Positions 37,978 to 56,520 are shown, counted from the first letter of the stretch. The stretch is DNA of 64,000 nucleotides from Serinus canaria (GCF_022539315.1 NC_066316.1:28149245-28213244); one strand, 5' to 3'. A program made the numbers and translations. The notes: a model not told the origin generated them from the letters alone.

Positions 37978-40496
37978 GCAATAAAAGCAGTGCTAGAGAA
38001 ATAGTGGGGAGATGCTGTGCGAAGAGGGCATGGCTTCACATCAGTTAAAGCTGACAATAATAATACATTTTTTTAGTTTTCACATGTTGAAGACAATGAA
38101 CAAACAGTGGTTAGGTGTGAAGAATCAGAAACAAACCATGATTAATTTCAGGATTAATTTATGCAAATTCTGCTTAATATGCATCTCTCCCTTTCCCCTT
38201 TTTCATACTTTCTATCTCTGTATGTGATCTAGTCACATGCTTTAGAGGGGAACTTTTTGAGCAAACCCAGAATATCAGGAAAGGTGTGCTAATGGCTCAG
38301 TACATTGTGCTTCCAGCTCTGATTCAGTGCTTCAGCACTATAGTAGAGGGTTCTGTTCTGTTTTTAATGCCATCCCTCCAAAAGGATGTCTGTCCTTAAA
38401 TACAAATGCTAGTCAGCTCTAGCCTCTATGGGAGCTTGCTGGAAGAGTGAGTTGAAGTTAGTGCAGTGGTAGAATACTTATGTCTGTGCCTTTATTCATC
38501 CCAAGCCTCTGAAGCATAAGTGTATGTAAGATTCTTCATTTGTCACAAACAAATGTGGGCAGCATTCCTGTGTGCTTTACATTTAAATACTGTTTTGTAA
38601 CAACTCATTTGAAATTATGAGTGAGGATATTCCTTGCTTGTAATGTCCAAAGTAATTCAAGATGTGTCAGTCTGAACTTTCCTCTATAAATATGATTCAG
38701 TTGTACTGTGCACAATTTGCAAAACATGCAGAGATTTTATTTTACTTAGAGTGTATTATGAGTTTTCAAGTTCAGTTTCTGATTGTTCATAAGACACAAG
38801 AGCTCAGTATCCTTTGCACCATTTGTCCTCTCAAAGGTGAGCAGAATTTGTCATGTAATCAAGGAGGAGTCTGTTGAATAGTAACTTGTATAGGGTTTTC
38901 CAGGTCCGTGTTTTCAAATTACGTCAGGAGTTGTAAATGGCTTTGCAAAACATTTTATGTAACAATTCTGAATGCCCATGTGACATTTTTTCTAATTAAC
39001 TTACTTAGCCTAGTTTTGGAGTAACATTAGCTGTTTCATCACTTTTAGGCTATTTTGGGTATTCTTTGTGACACCATGAATAAGCCAAGAATTTATAGGG
39101 TTTCTTAATCATACAGATTAGTCATCACTGCCTGCTCATAAAAGAAGCCTGAAATGCTCATTAAAATTGTCTGATGTGAATCAAAAGTTAGTATAGTTGC
39201 AGAATTAAATCATAAGAGAATACCATTATATTAGCAAAGAAACCTGTTTCAGGAGTACTGGTTTCAGTGAAAGTTAAAACTGCCTATATAGATCAGTACC
39301 GATATCAGATCAGATATATAGATTAGTATATATCAAATTTATTTCATATGGAAAACAAGAATGGGCTTCTGAAGTGGAGAATTGGTCTGGAATGATTGGC
39401 AATCATGCCTAAAATGAAATATGGTGAAGGTTTGTTTGTAGAGATCTATAGGAAGTTGCTATGTGTTCTTGCTTGGTCTGTTTTAGCTTATTTTAAGAAT
39501 TGAGCAGTTATAAATCACACGTGCACTTGATCCTTTGCCCTTTGCCTTGTACCTTTCCATCAAAGCAATAAAAAAGATCATCCCTAGTCTTCCACAAGCT
39601 GTTGGAACCTCACAGGCAGTTGTTATGCCATGCTACTTGAAACACTGAGACCAAAATTCTCATCTCACCAAGCCTGTTTTTTCACCAGTGAAATTATGAT
39701 GCTGCCACTAGAGTTGCATGTTGATGCCAACATAAAAGAGAAAAGAATCAAGTCATAGTCTGGCCACTGTTAAAACAACAATATTATGGTTGAACATACT
39801 TGAATATGAACTCTGAGCCGTGCTATTAGGAGATGTGTGCTGGAATCACGAAAATTTATAATCTTTGCTTAAAAATATATTGACTTTTTATGGAAGCAAA
39901 TTCTATTTAGAATAAGCTATAATCTCTAAAAAAAAACAGCTTAAAGAGGAAAAAGGAATTGAGAATTGATGCCATTTTCATACTTCAGAATTTAAATGAG
40001 AAGACAGTGTGAGCTGGTGGATTAAGCTGATCTCTCTTTTTGGTTTTGCCGCTGGCTTCTTGACTGACCCAAGGCATGAAAAGGCAAAATGAATTGACTA
40101 AGTTCCATACCTGCAAAACAGGAATAATTATGTTGTTCTGCTTTTTAAGATGTAGTGAGATGTGTGGATGAAAGGAACGATACAAGAGCTGCTATTTGTT
40201 CTTATTACCAAGGTTGGGTGAAACATCTTTCCTTACTGAATGGCGCCTAATTTTAGAGGTGTATGTGCAATACCCTGGCAGTAGCTGAAGAGGAGCTTCC
40301 TCAGCTGAACCTTGTGGCTTCATTCTGTGGTCCACAACTGTCTCTACTTTGGCTTCCAGTGGTGGAAATGGTGATAAATTGCAGGTGTTACCATTAAGGA
40401 GTATTGTTTATGTATTATTGTTTATCAATACTCTTTATTGTTGCACCTTTTTCTTTGAGAACCTCCAGTTACTCATTGTTGGAAACAATTTCCTGG

Positions 40497-40513
40497 ATAT
40501 ATATATATATATA
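40497..40513. repeat. (AT)n short microsatellite
   Basis: About 8.5 AT units in RBKS intron 1. Confidence 0.9.
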
Positions 40514-41120
40514 AGGTAATAAGTGTATTTTTAAAAAAAGCTTTTGTGTTTTTATTGAAAATGGTTTTAAACGTTTCCTAACAAAATGTTCCTGGCTTTG
40601 AATCTCTGGAAATGAGTGCTCTGAGCCGTATGTGTGATTCTTCGGGGGTTTATCTGTGGCCACCCACACAAAAGAAACCTGGTGACTGTGTATGCTATCC
40701 TAAAATGTGGCATGCTGTGTTAGTGCATGTCTCTGTTACTGTGGCTGCATCCCTACCTGCATCTCTCTGGAAACTACAACTACTGATGAAACACAGACCT
40801 GTAACAACTCCTTCAAAGCCAAAATCTTAATTTCTGGGAGTTTGGGACTTGTTTGACTTTGCTAGTTTCATTTTAGGTTTTCTTGACTTTCTACTGATCC
40901 TAAACCTTTGGAATGAAGAAATTGAAAATTAGAGGAAGAAAAAACGTGTTTGCTTTTGCCTGAGAATTTTCAGTAAATTAGACTGTGCTCTGTCATTAGT
41001 TCTGTAAGATTCTGCAAACACCCATATGCCCCAGAAGGTGCAGCATAAGCTCAAAAAGTAATATACACATTCTTCATATCCTTTAAAAAAACATTCTGTA
41101 GTGATTGCCTTGTGCAGAAG

Positions 41121-41345
41121 CACAGAATCATAGAACATTCAGGGTTAAAAGGAACTTTAAAGAACATCCAGTCACAACCTCTTCTGCCATAAGCAGGCAC
41201 ACTTCCCATTAGACCTAGCCCTTATCCAACCTGGCCTTGAACACTGCCAGGGCTGGGTCATCCACAACCTCGGCAACTTGTTCTAGTGTCTCACCACCCC
41301 CACAGTGAATAATTTCTTGTATTATCTAACCTTTTATTCTGAATT
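41121..41345 (-). mobile_element. CR1 LINE fragment
   Basis: The antisense of a CR1 3' end. It opens CACAGAATCATAGAACATTC and passes CCAACCTGGCCTTGAACACT, CATCCACAACCTCGGCAACT and CACCCCCACAGTGAATAAT. The right edge is unclear because another CR1 follows within about 20 bp. Confidence 0.88.
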
Positions 41346-41364
41346 GGAAGGCTGGCACTTTTCA

Positions 41365-41838
41365 AAGAGTCACAGAATAGTTGAAGTTAGAAGTGACTAC
41401 AGTATATCATCTGTTCCAAGCTCCCTGCTCAAGCAGGGTCATCCTAGAGCACGTGGCACATTACATCCAAGCAGTTCTTGAATATCTCCAGTGAGGGAGA
41501 CTTTCTGGGTTCAGTCACCCACACAGTAAAGAAGTTCTTCCCCATGTTCAGGTGGGAACTTTCTGGGCATCAGTTTCTGCCCATTGCCTCCTGTCCTATT
41601 GCTCAGCACCACTGAGCAGAGTCTGGCTCCATCCTCCTGGCACTCTCCCTTCAGATACTGATAGACTTTGAAGAGATTCCCTTTCTGACATCTCTTCTCA
41701 CGACTGACCAGGCCCAGCTCCCTCAGCCTTTCCTCACACGTGAGATGTTCCAGTCCCTTGATCACCTTTGTTACCCTCAGCTGGACCCGCTCTAGGGGCT
41801 CCACATCCCTCTTGTCCTGAGGAGCCCAGAATTCAGGT
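41365..41838 (-). mobile_element. CR1 LINE fragment (second of two in a row)
   Basis: The antisense of a CR1 3' region of a different subfamily from its left neighbour. Blocks are GAGTCACAGAATAGTTGAAG, CCCTGCTCAAGCAGGGTCAT, TGCCCATTGCCTCCTGTCCT, CTCCCTCAGCCTTTCCTCAC and GGAGCCCAGAATTCAGG. The 129-codon frame on the minus strand (about 41511-41900, with LRELGLVSREKR and YLKGECQEDGARL) is the familiar CR1 frame that is often mistaken for a bird protein. It is not a gene. Confidence 0.92.
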
Positions 41839-42988
41839 TTTGAATTTTGAAGCTGCTGTGAGATTTGTTGGTAAAATAAATTGATGTTATAAATTGACAA
41901 ACAGAGCTGAAGTCAATCTCTTCATCATTAGGATGGATTCTTCAGCATTCTTTCAGACTCCCATTCCCCATTTCTATCTTGCAGACTTCTGGAAACTCTC
42001 TGAGGTAACTGTTGTTGACTGAGCAGGTTGTTAGTACATCATAGAATGCCTTCCCTTTCCATGTGTTGTGAACTTGTTTGTAGCAAAAGAGATTTAAAAA
42101 TTACAATTTTAGGCCTGGTATCTGAAATACATGTCTTGAGAAGGCAGAAATTTTGGTTGTCTGAGTGTTGAAAATGGATCTTTGGGTTACGTATTTTAAT
42201 AGAAATTGCAGAAGGCAGGTAGTCTTTGCATTCTGAGAAACTCTACCCCACAGTCTCAGTGGTGTCTTTTACTCTCTTCAACTTTTGTTTGAGATAGCAA
42301 AGCATCTGGTCGGGTTAACAAAACTGCAGTTTTGTTTTGTGTTTTTCCAAAATGGAAATGAAACCAGAATACACTCTTGATGGCTTTCGGCTTGTATTAA
42401 TGCATCTGGTTCTGGGCACCCATCCGCAGTAGGATGTAAATGTGATTGGACTGCATTCAAGGAAAAAACAAAATGCTGAGAAGTTGTAAAGCTTGATTTG
42501 TAAGAGAAAAACTTAAAAAAGAAAAATCTTAAATATGTGCAGTGTGCCTGCATAACAGCAGAGGAGAGGCAGGTTTTGGTAACAATTACAATTCTTAGGG
42601 GTGTGAACACCAACAGAGTGAAAAATTACTTAAGGATAGTTTAAGAAGGTATAATTACATGTAATGGAATTAAATGAACTATATGTAAACTGCAGCCTAG
42701 TGTTACTGTAAAAAAAAAACCATGAACAGTGAGACCTATAGATTTATGGTTTATCTGGATTAAGTTAGCAGTGGAGAATCCCAGTCAGGGATTCGGTACA
42801 ACTTCTGTAGAAACATGAAACATGAACAAAACAAATGCAGTCCTTCACTTGAGAGGACAAGAAACTTGACTGTGTGGCACATAAGGAATAAACTTCAACT
42901 AGTGGGATGTGGAGTAGAGCCCTAAAAGGTCTTTTGAGTATTTTTCCTTCTTACTGGCCAACTGTTGAGCCATTTAGGATTATAATGA

Positions 42989-48443
<5,455 letters not shown>

Positions 48444-48507
48444 GTTGGGAGTGATTCCTTTGGCAATGATTATGTTGCTAATTTGAAGAAGAATGGTATT
48501 TCTACAG
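48444..48507 (+). CDS. RBKS: RBKS exon 3
   Basis: A 64-bp exon after acceptor TTTTTTGTATAG, ending at donor ACAG|GTAAAA. It encodes 21 residues, including VGSDSFGNDYVANLKKNGI, plus the first G of an Ala codon. The VGxDxFG block is conserved through ribokinases. Joining exon 2 to exon 3 gives ...LICKVGSDSFGN, the expected run in this family. Mammals, as I recall, have KDSFGNDYIENLKQNDI here. Confidence 0.97.
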
Positions 48508-51334
48508 GTAAAATATTGCTTTAAATATTTTGTATTATTTTTGGACTTCAAAAACTGATGGTGAAGGATTTATAATTGTTTTACCTTATTAGGTATGTTT
48601 TACCTTATTAGATATGTTTTACCATTCAGAACTATGAATAACTGTTTTGATGTAGCTGGCAGGAATTACCTTATTAGATATGTTTTACCTTATTAGATAT
48701 GTTTTACCATTCAGAACTATGAATAACTGTTTTGATGTAGCTGGCAGGAATGAATGAATAGGAGAAAGAATATGGGGACTCCTGAAATCAGCTGTACCAC
48801 TAAAAATAAAATGTAGTGTTATTGCCATGAAATCTCAGATGATTGCATCTTTGCAAGTCACCTGAAGATAACTTGCTGTTATGCAATTGTTTAGTCTGGC
48901 ATTAATTATAATAATGCCTAGTGAGAAATTCAAAAATTCATTTTGATTACTCATTCTCAACTTCATGTTGTCACAGGAGGGACAGAGTGGAAATTCCATG
49001 GTAAATGCAGTACATTTCACCTTTGCTTTGTGAGCTGACACATGCACTCATTTGAGAGACTGCAGCTGATGTTAGCACACATACACACAAAAACCAATGT
49101 TAAAAGGTTTTCAGAAAAAGGGAAAATTAGGCATCCACAATATTCTATTATCTTTTACCTTTGTAAAACCAATTCCCTCTCTACTGTGCACTGCTATATG
49201 ATCACTTTTTTGTCTACACCACCCTTGTCTCCTTTGGGGTGGACAAGGATGGACAGATGTAATCACTAAGTGGCAATTCAATATCCCGTTTATCTCTTCT
49301 GTTTAATGTGCAGCCACAAGCTTAATCTACTGCATTGTTCAAATCCTGCCTTAAAGACAAAACTATCAGTATTTTGTGGGCTTTTTATTATGCTTATCAG
49401 TGTAGCATCTAAATATTTCACAAATGTGTATATATATAGGTTTATTCATTGTGTATCTTTCAAATTAGGCAAGAAACCAAGCAAGGATGCCATGAAAACA
49501 GTGTCTGTTAGTGTACAGTTCTGAATGTCTCCAAAGCATGCCTACCTCGTGTCTTTGATCGTGTAAATGAAGCAATTATAATGCATAGCACTTCATGAAA
49601 ATGCATATGCCACAAAGAACCTTAATGTTTTCTGATTTAAATTATTGATCTTGCAATCTTAACATAAATTTTTAAATAATCTTTATAGCAACAAAAGAAA
49701 AGTGCAGGGAAAATATTCAGAAATTCCAGCATATTGCAGTTCATTGATACCTAAGTAGATTAGTTGAAGGGCTGGAATGTTTAGGTCCAAGGTCCCCATT
49801 TCTGCTGAGTTAAAAATATCTCAGAACTGTGTCTGATTGTCACCTCCTCCATTGATCAGCTCTGGAGAAAAATAAGATATTCTGCTGGTGAGGTTGATCC
49901 AGGATCCTCAGTGTGCTCAGGATTCAGTGTGCTCAGAAGTTTTTTCTCAAGGGGGTCTTATTTAAATGTCATGGGCTTTTTGTCCTGGTTTAATAATTTT
50001 CTAGCATATCCCTGTTGTTGTACATTAGGATACTGGGTACTGGATGAAAATCCTTGGGGTAATGCCAGCTCTGCCAGCTCTCATAACTTGGGTCCTTGTT
50101 GTATGTCTTCATGTTGCTCTTCTGTTTCCTAGCATATCCCTTTTCTTACCAATTCCAATCTGTTTTGTAATTTTCCCCATTCCCTGTGTTTTTGTCTTCC
50201 ACAACAAACCAGCTGCCAGTGCTGCTCAGACCATTTAGATCTTTATTGATCTGTTGCTCCTTTTCCTGCATTTCAACTGGGCAACTTGCTGCTCATGCTG
50301 CAAGAGCATTGAGAGTACACAAGGCACACATTCTCTGCTTTCAGCTCCAGTGTGCAGACAGAATTCATGGTGGAAAGAAGCTGTAATTGCAAGGGAAGTC
50401 CTGCTCTGACCCTGGTAACTGAGCTAGACAAGGGTACCTCCAGGGCAAGTACCTGCAAGACTTCAGCAAAACCAGATGAGCATGATGTAAGGTGTTTTTT
50501 CTGCCTTCTTCAAATTGGAGCAGATTGTTAAACTGGCCACAAAGTCACATCTTGAGAAAGAACCCACTTTTGCCCAGCATTAAATCCATGTTCTACAATG
50601 TTAGAACACCAGAGCTCCTTAAACAAAAGGTCACCAGAATTTGTCTCAAATGGAATAGTAGATTTTTCTCAAATACAGTTCTTAGAGAAGGAAAAAGAAA
50701 CCCTCAGCTTTTTGGTCAGTTTTCTACCACAGTGCTACTGGTTTCTACTACCAATTTCCTTTCATTGGTTGGTATTTGACAAATTTGCTGTCAGCTGAAA
50801 ACAGGTTCTTATAGTAGGAAACATGGAACAGTCTTTCTAACAGACAGTGCTGCCAGCATCATGTTAATTTCTCTGAATAATAATCCAAGGATACATATAA
50901 CCCCACCACTGCCTACACAGCAGTAGTTAATATTGCTGCTGAAATGCAAATCTACACAGAATGAGATGCTGGCTTGTTTTAGTATTTTTGTTTTTCTTTA
51001 GCCTTGACTCTATTGTTTCATTGGATAAAAGAAATATTTCCAAGTAGGAGTAGAGTGCTTGAGAAGGCTGTATAAATAACATGCTTTCTCTAATGCAGAG
51101 ATGTAGCCAAATTAAAGAATGTTGGACTCGTCTTTCGTTTTGTGGGTGTAAATTAACACTTTTTGTTGTTGTTAGCTTCTCTGGCATTGTTGCACATGAA
51201 AGAGTAATTAGCATTTTTAAATTGCTGGAGGTTATGGGTTCATTTTAGATTTAATTCAATTAAACTGCGTCACATGCTATTGGTTGAAAGTAATGTATTG
51301 AACTAGTGCATGCTCTAACTTTTCCCTTTCTTAG
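48508..51334 (+). other. RBKS: RBKS intron 3
   Basis: An AT-rich 2.8-kb intron with an 85-bp tandem duplication starting 75 bp after exon 3. I see nothing else identifiable; the frames at 49.9-50.8 kb have no family match. Confidence 0.85.
48582..48751. repeat. 85-bp tandem duplication with an internal 18-bp repeat
   Basis: ACCATTCAGAACTATGAATA occurs at 48621 and 48706, a period of 85. Each copy starts with two units of TACCTTATTAGATATGTTT and ends CTGGCAGGAAT. The copies are nearly identical (one AGGTATG/AGATATG difference noted), so the duplication is recent. Confidence 0.93.
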
Positions 51335-51397
51335 CATTTGTAGGTCAAACTACAGATGCTGCTACTGGAACTGCTTCAATAATTGTCAACAGTGAAG
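51335..51397 (+). CDS. RBKS: RBKS exon 4
   Basis: A 63-bp exon after acceptor CCCTTTCTTAG, ending at donor GAAG|GTACAT. It starts with CA that completes the split Ala codon, encodes 20 residues (FVGQTTDAATGTASIIVNSE) and ends with the first base of a Gly codon. The ATGTASIIV stretch is part of the ribokinase lid and substrate region and matches vertebrate RBKS closely. The preceding residues (AFVGQTT) differ more from the mammalian ones (EFTYQTK, from memory). Confidence 0.96.
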
Positions 51398-51624
51398 GTA
51401 CATATTTCTGCTCTGAATTGTCCTCTTTGTTCTGCCTTTTCAGCCATAAAAGAAACCCTTGACTTGTCACTGCTAATTGTGGATTTTTTTTCTACATTTA
51501 TCTTTTTTTTTCTACATTTTATTCACACTTTATTGCACTTCTGTTTATTGCAGGCAATGTAGAATTAGATGCCTAAAAGCAGCAGAATCAGATGCTTTAA
51601 TTAGCAGTGTGATCGCCATATTTC

Positions 51625-51918
51625 AATCGGCCAGCTGAGCTGTGTAGTTTTACATTCCTGAACACTGAATGCAGTGTATTAAAAGGTTAAAGCTCTCCTT
51701 TTCCACTACAAATTACCCACAACTTTTACTGTAGAATCATTTAGGTTGAAAAAGACCTTTAAGATTATGGAGTCCAACCAGTAACCCAGCAGTGTCAAGT
51801 CTACCACTAAAGCATCTCCCTAAGTGCCACATCTATGTGTCTTTTCACTACCTCTAGGGTTGGTAGTTCAGCTGCTTCCCTGTGCATCCTATTCCGGTGC
51901 TTGACAACCCTTTTAGTG
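51625..51918. repeat. Duplicated segment, copy A
   Basis: The segment starts AATCGGCCAGCTGAG, runs through non-CR1 sequence (GTAGTTTTACATTCCTGAACA, TTACCCACAACTTTTACT) and continues into a CR1 tip. The same order recurs about 675 bp downstream (copy B). Because the shared part starts before the CR1, this is a local duplication and not two CR1 insertions. Confidence 0.75.
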
Positions 51919-52030
51919 AAGAAATTTTTCCTGATATTCAATCTAAGTCTCCCCTGGTATAACTTGAGGCCATTTCCTCTGGTCTTATGAGGGAAAGGTT
52001 TGCCTCCTCAGGGCACCAAGTGAGTCATTA
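51733..52030 (-). mobile_element. CR1 LINE fragment
   Basis: The antisense of a CR1 3' region: GAATCATTTAGGTTGAAAAA, CACTAAAGCATCTCCCTAAG, GTGAAGAAATTTTTCCTGAT and TTGAGGCCATTTCCTCTGGT. Confidence 0.92.
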
Positions 52031-52300
52031 CGCTCTCAATCAGGAAAAGGACTTGTCCTCAGTATAACTAGAAATATTTCTGTTGATCTTGTAATTTTAC
52101 CACAAATCTTGATTTCAAGTTGCATCTGCAGTGATGAGTACACAGTGAAATGGCGTTTTTTTTTTCCCATGTAAGTTTTCCTTAGCCTATGCCTTCGCTC
52201 TTACTTTGCAGAAATAAAGATTTGGCTTGTTTTCATATTTTTTGTTAAGACTGCTAAACTATCCTCAGAAAACTTTGCCTCTTTTCTTCAAGCATAATTT

Positions 52301-52541
52301 AATCAGCCAGCTGATCAACCTAGTTTTATATTGTCCTGAACACACAGTATATTAGAAGGTTGAAGTTCTCCTTTCTACTATGACTTACCCACCACTTTTA
52401 CTATAAAATCATAGGTTGGAAAAGACCTTTAAGATCACTGTGTTCAACCATTAACCCAGCACTGCCAAGTCCCCCACTAAACCATCTACCTAAGTGCCAC
52501 ATCTACATGTCTTTTCAAGCTATTTCCTCAAGCAATTGAGA
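52301..52541. repeat. Duplicated segment, copy B (with CR1 tip)
   Basis: AATCAGCCAGCTGATC, then TAGTTTTATATTGTCCTGAACA and TTACCCACCACTTTTACTATA, lead into a CR1 tip (52406-52541, minus sense). It matches copy A. The CR1 part has an internal deletion of about 50 bp after GTCTTTTCA and ends near GAGAACCCTT. Confidence 0.75.
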
Positions 52542-53732
52542 ACCCTTAAAAAAAGTGTGTCTGGATCAAAATATAGAGCTTAGGACTGATAATGTTTATG
52601 CAAACATAACAAATTAAGTGTGAATGGATTGGTTCACTTCTGGAGTTGCTAAGAGGCTTCATTTGAACAGTTACCACAGCTTAGCTGACACATCAACTTA
52701 CCAAGCTTCTGTGTAACCTGTACATTGGGCTACAGCTCAAAACGGGAAAGGAAACATAACTATTTACTCACACAGCAAAACTGGGAAGGAACTGTGACTA
52801 AAGGCAAGCCTACACAGGAATATTCAGGAAAATTAGGCAAATTAGTTGGAGATGTGAGTTTAATTTTCCCTAAGTAAGATTAATCCAAGCCTTGCATGAC
52901 AGCTCTAACTCAGAAATAAGGTAACACTAATACATTGAACAACCTGGATACCTACCTGTTAACTTCCACCTCCTCTTCTGGGTTTGGATCAGCAGGTAGA
53001 TTACACAGCAACTCTTGACACTTCTTATGCTGCCTACAGTCACTATGGCCATTGCAAACAGGAGAGACAGTGGGAATCCAGCAGTGTTCCTGGGCCTCAC
53101 TATTTTGTACATGTCTTGCACTAGGCTTGCTGTCCAGACTAGTTAAATAAGAACCAGTCTTATAATTTCCAATTCATATGCATGGCCAGCTAAAATAAAA
53201 GTCTAAACTTCAATGAACAGAGGATGACCTGTTAAAATTTTACCACCAAAAATTTTTCTGAAGGACAAGGAACAAAACAATCTTGTGGATGTAAAACCTT
53301 TATTAGCACCAGAAAATGGATGTTTGGGGCCATGAGGGTCACAGTGGGCTATCTTACATGTTAGTGTCAGTGTGAAGGGTATATGACAGTCTTGTGATTC
53401 ACATAGCGACATGAATAATGCAAAAAGTCATGTAGTTTGTGCCTCTGAGTAACTGAAAAATCATATGCTAAGTTAGCACTGGCCTCAAATTTAATTTAAA
53501 ATCTAGTAGAAGAGCAAACCTGGTCAGAACTATGCTCTAAAGCAAACAGATGCACAGAATTGGTAATGGTTCTCGTTGTTACTTCTCTCAAAAACCATCT
53601 GGCGCCTGAATTCAGTAAATTGCAGTAAAATAGCAGTACTTATGTGCTTTGCTGTTGCAAGAGACATTTTCTTTTTTTTCTCTGTAGAAACCTGGCTGAT
53701 TTGACCTAAGCAGGCTTTACAGCAGTTTTCAA

Positions 53733-53842
53733 AGGGCTTGTCTACACATGCATGTTTTACTGCAGTGGCTGTGCTGGCATAGCTGAAACACAACAGCACT
53801 CAATGGACTGATGTAAAGTAGTTTCTGCTAGTTCAAATTGTA
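53733..53842. mobile_element. Old amniote DNA-element fragment (TTGTCTACAC type)
   Basis: AGGGCTTGTCTACACATGCA resembles the ends of old amniote DNA transposon families that start near GGCCTTGTCTACACT. The body to about 53842 fits loosely. Assignment is from memory. Confidence 0.4.
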
Positions 53843-55873
53843 CCTGAAAGGGAAACATTTGAAGTTGGGCTTGGTGATGCTGTTTTGTGTTAAGATGAGG
53901 GACAAATAAAAACCATAGCTACCATCTCTTCAAATTTTCATTGCTGTACACACGTAACCTACCCTTCTTACCAATTCATTACATGTACTGACACTTGGGA
54001 AAAATACCAACCCAAACCAGCTGAGGAAAATCACAGGGATATATAAAATGTATAAAAGTAGAGGGTATATGATGCTATGATGTATGAGTGAAGGCAGAGC
54101 AAAGAAAAGCTGGAGAGATCAGAGTCAGATGAGGCTTTGAATTAAAGCTTCCCTGATGTTACTTCTGTCTGTCTAACTGGCACTGCAGAATTTCTTGGAA
54201 GTTTTTGACTGGTTACTGAATTGCACAGGTATAACTCACCCACTTTTGTAATTGGCAAAGTGCTAAAAATTGGCAAATATCAGGCACATTTGATACTCTT
54301 GAAGTTGATTATATTCTGGGACAATACAGTATAGTTTCAATAAAAGATAGAGAGGTTCAATTTCTGTTTTAATGCAGAATGGTAGAGAGGTGTTTAACAA
54401 GTTTATAGAGCTGCACTGAGAAATGTGCAGCCCACAGATGCTGCAAAGACCTCTGGGCTGGTCTCAGAAAGCTGTGCAGAAATATTTCTGGGCTCTTGTG
54501 TTCCTTTCAGTTGTTCTCTTTTATGCTGCTGCCTTTTCAGAAAGTTTTGATTTGACTAAACACAAGTATACCAGGATCCTGCATATCCAAATCTGTACTT
54601 TCTCACTTAAGGATAAAAGCTGGTACATCCAGCTGCTTTTCTTAACACATTTTCTTCAAGGTGCATCAAAGACCCAAGGTTTTGTTTCCCCTTTCAGTCT
54701 GCCTTCTTGCCACTAGCTCTGTCACTTAGCACATCTTCTGCTAGCAATGTGATATTGGATGGTAAGAGCTCCATAAAGTGATGATGTGTTGTACTTTTAC
54801 ACAAACATGTAATTTTTACAAAAATTATCCTCTTTGTTGATAATTTTTGCATGTTTACCTCTGAAGGTTGTTGCAGCTTTGTCCATATCTGGTACTGACT
54901 GCTGATGGTGCCATTATGTTGGCCTAACTGGACCAGAGGTTTGAACAAGTCTGACAACATTCATATTCATATTCCTAGCAAAAATTCAGTGGAGGCACAA
55001 CAGAGTTTGGCAAGTCATGATTGAAATTCTCTTGATTATTGCAAGTTAGGACTTGGAGCTCACCTACACAGAACACTGCATGATAACCCTCACTTGAGAC
55101 AGGCATTGTGCTGACTTTATGATAAAGTTATTAATCATTCATGAACAGTGAATAGACATTATTTTGTAAGTTGAGTGTGCCTTCAGTACCAAAACACTAC
55201 TAGTAAAAAACCATTCAAAATAGATATTTAGGTAAAGCTAAGTAAATAAGGCAAACTCAGAATACGTATGCCAACTTGTTTGTATTTTACTTTCCATAGA
55301 GGAAAATCTTTGGTTTGCACTTTCAGGTTTATGAAGAATTGTCACCTGAATTTTAAAGACTTTCTATATATTGACTTTCTTCATTAACTTGAATGTTTTA
55401 TGTGCAAGACTCTTCATTATTTCTATCAAGTGGTTGCCTAGAAATTATGATACCATAACACACCCCAAACCCACCTTCATATTCATGAACGATGTGATTT
55501 GGCAGCACATGTTTTTCTTATAACATTCTTTTCTGATCATAAATATAATTTTCTTCTGTGTGAATTATTAAGCTCAAGCTCTGCAGCTATTCTTACAATC
55601 ACACTGTTTGATCTGTTTGATATTTTGATTCATTCTAAGCCCTACTGATGGTTTTTAGGCTTGTCATCCAGTTTTAAAGATATTTATTGCATTGTGGTAT
55701 TTACTGGTTTGACATTTGATTTTCCACTAGCACTTCTCATCTGGTGTCATCTATAAGATGACCCATGTAAAAAAAAGGTCTGTCTTGAGTTATCCATCTT
55801 TCTAAGAGCTGGCAGTAGCAATTTTAGATGCCCAACTTAGGACAGTTTTTATGTATGCAGCATTTATCCTGAC

Positions 55874-55964
55874 TGGACCCAGTCCCCATCTGGTGTAAGC
55901 CTGTGCAAGCTTATCAGCTTCATTTAGCTGTTACAGCTTATAGCAAGTGTGAAAGTGGCCCTTA
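55874..55964. mobile_element. Old amniote palindromic repeat fragment
   Basis: TGGACCCAGTCCCCATCTGG, then TGTAAGCCTGTGCAAGCT, and a closing GTGAAAGTGGCCC, resemble an old palindromic element with CTGGTGTAA and GGCCC ends. Strongly degraded. Confidence 0.35.
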
Positions 55965-56520
55965 ATATTCTAGCTGATGTCTGCAAAACTCAAAGTTATA
56001 TAGATGTTCCCATCAAAACTGATATTTTTAGTCTAAGAAAAGAGATTTTAGAATTAACAGTAATGCAGTAAATACATTATTCTCATTCTTGGTGTGGATA
56101 ATGTTTTACCTCACTGGGGTAGTTTTAGAAGTTAGGTCTACAGTTTAAGGCTTCACCCAGGCTTGACAGAGGTACATAGACTTTTCTGGACAATAGTTTA
56201 TCTCCTCCTCAAACAGATATCTAAGATTTGTAAGACTAAAAAAGCCTCTGAAAATATTTGTCTCTTCTCCTTGTTGAAGGAACATAGAAAAACAATTTTT
56301 AGAAACTGGTTTTCTTAGAGTTTGCTAGTGTGTAGGATTTTTTTTTAACTTAAAAAATTATTTCATGTTGGACAAGATGAATCTCACCCCTCTTTGCCAT
56401 CTGTCTTTAACTCTGTTGTCCCTGATGCTGAATTCCCATCTGATTTCCCTGGCAAGAAATAATTTCTTTCAACAAAATGGTTGCTGTTAATACAAAATTT
56501 TGTGTTAATTGTGAGTGCAT

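Noticed and set aside
41511..41900. 129-codon minus-strand frame that resembles predicted bird proteins
   Set aside because: It is the well-known CR1 3' frame (LRELGLVSREKR type), often misannotated as a protein.
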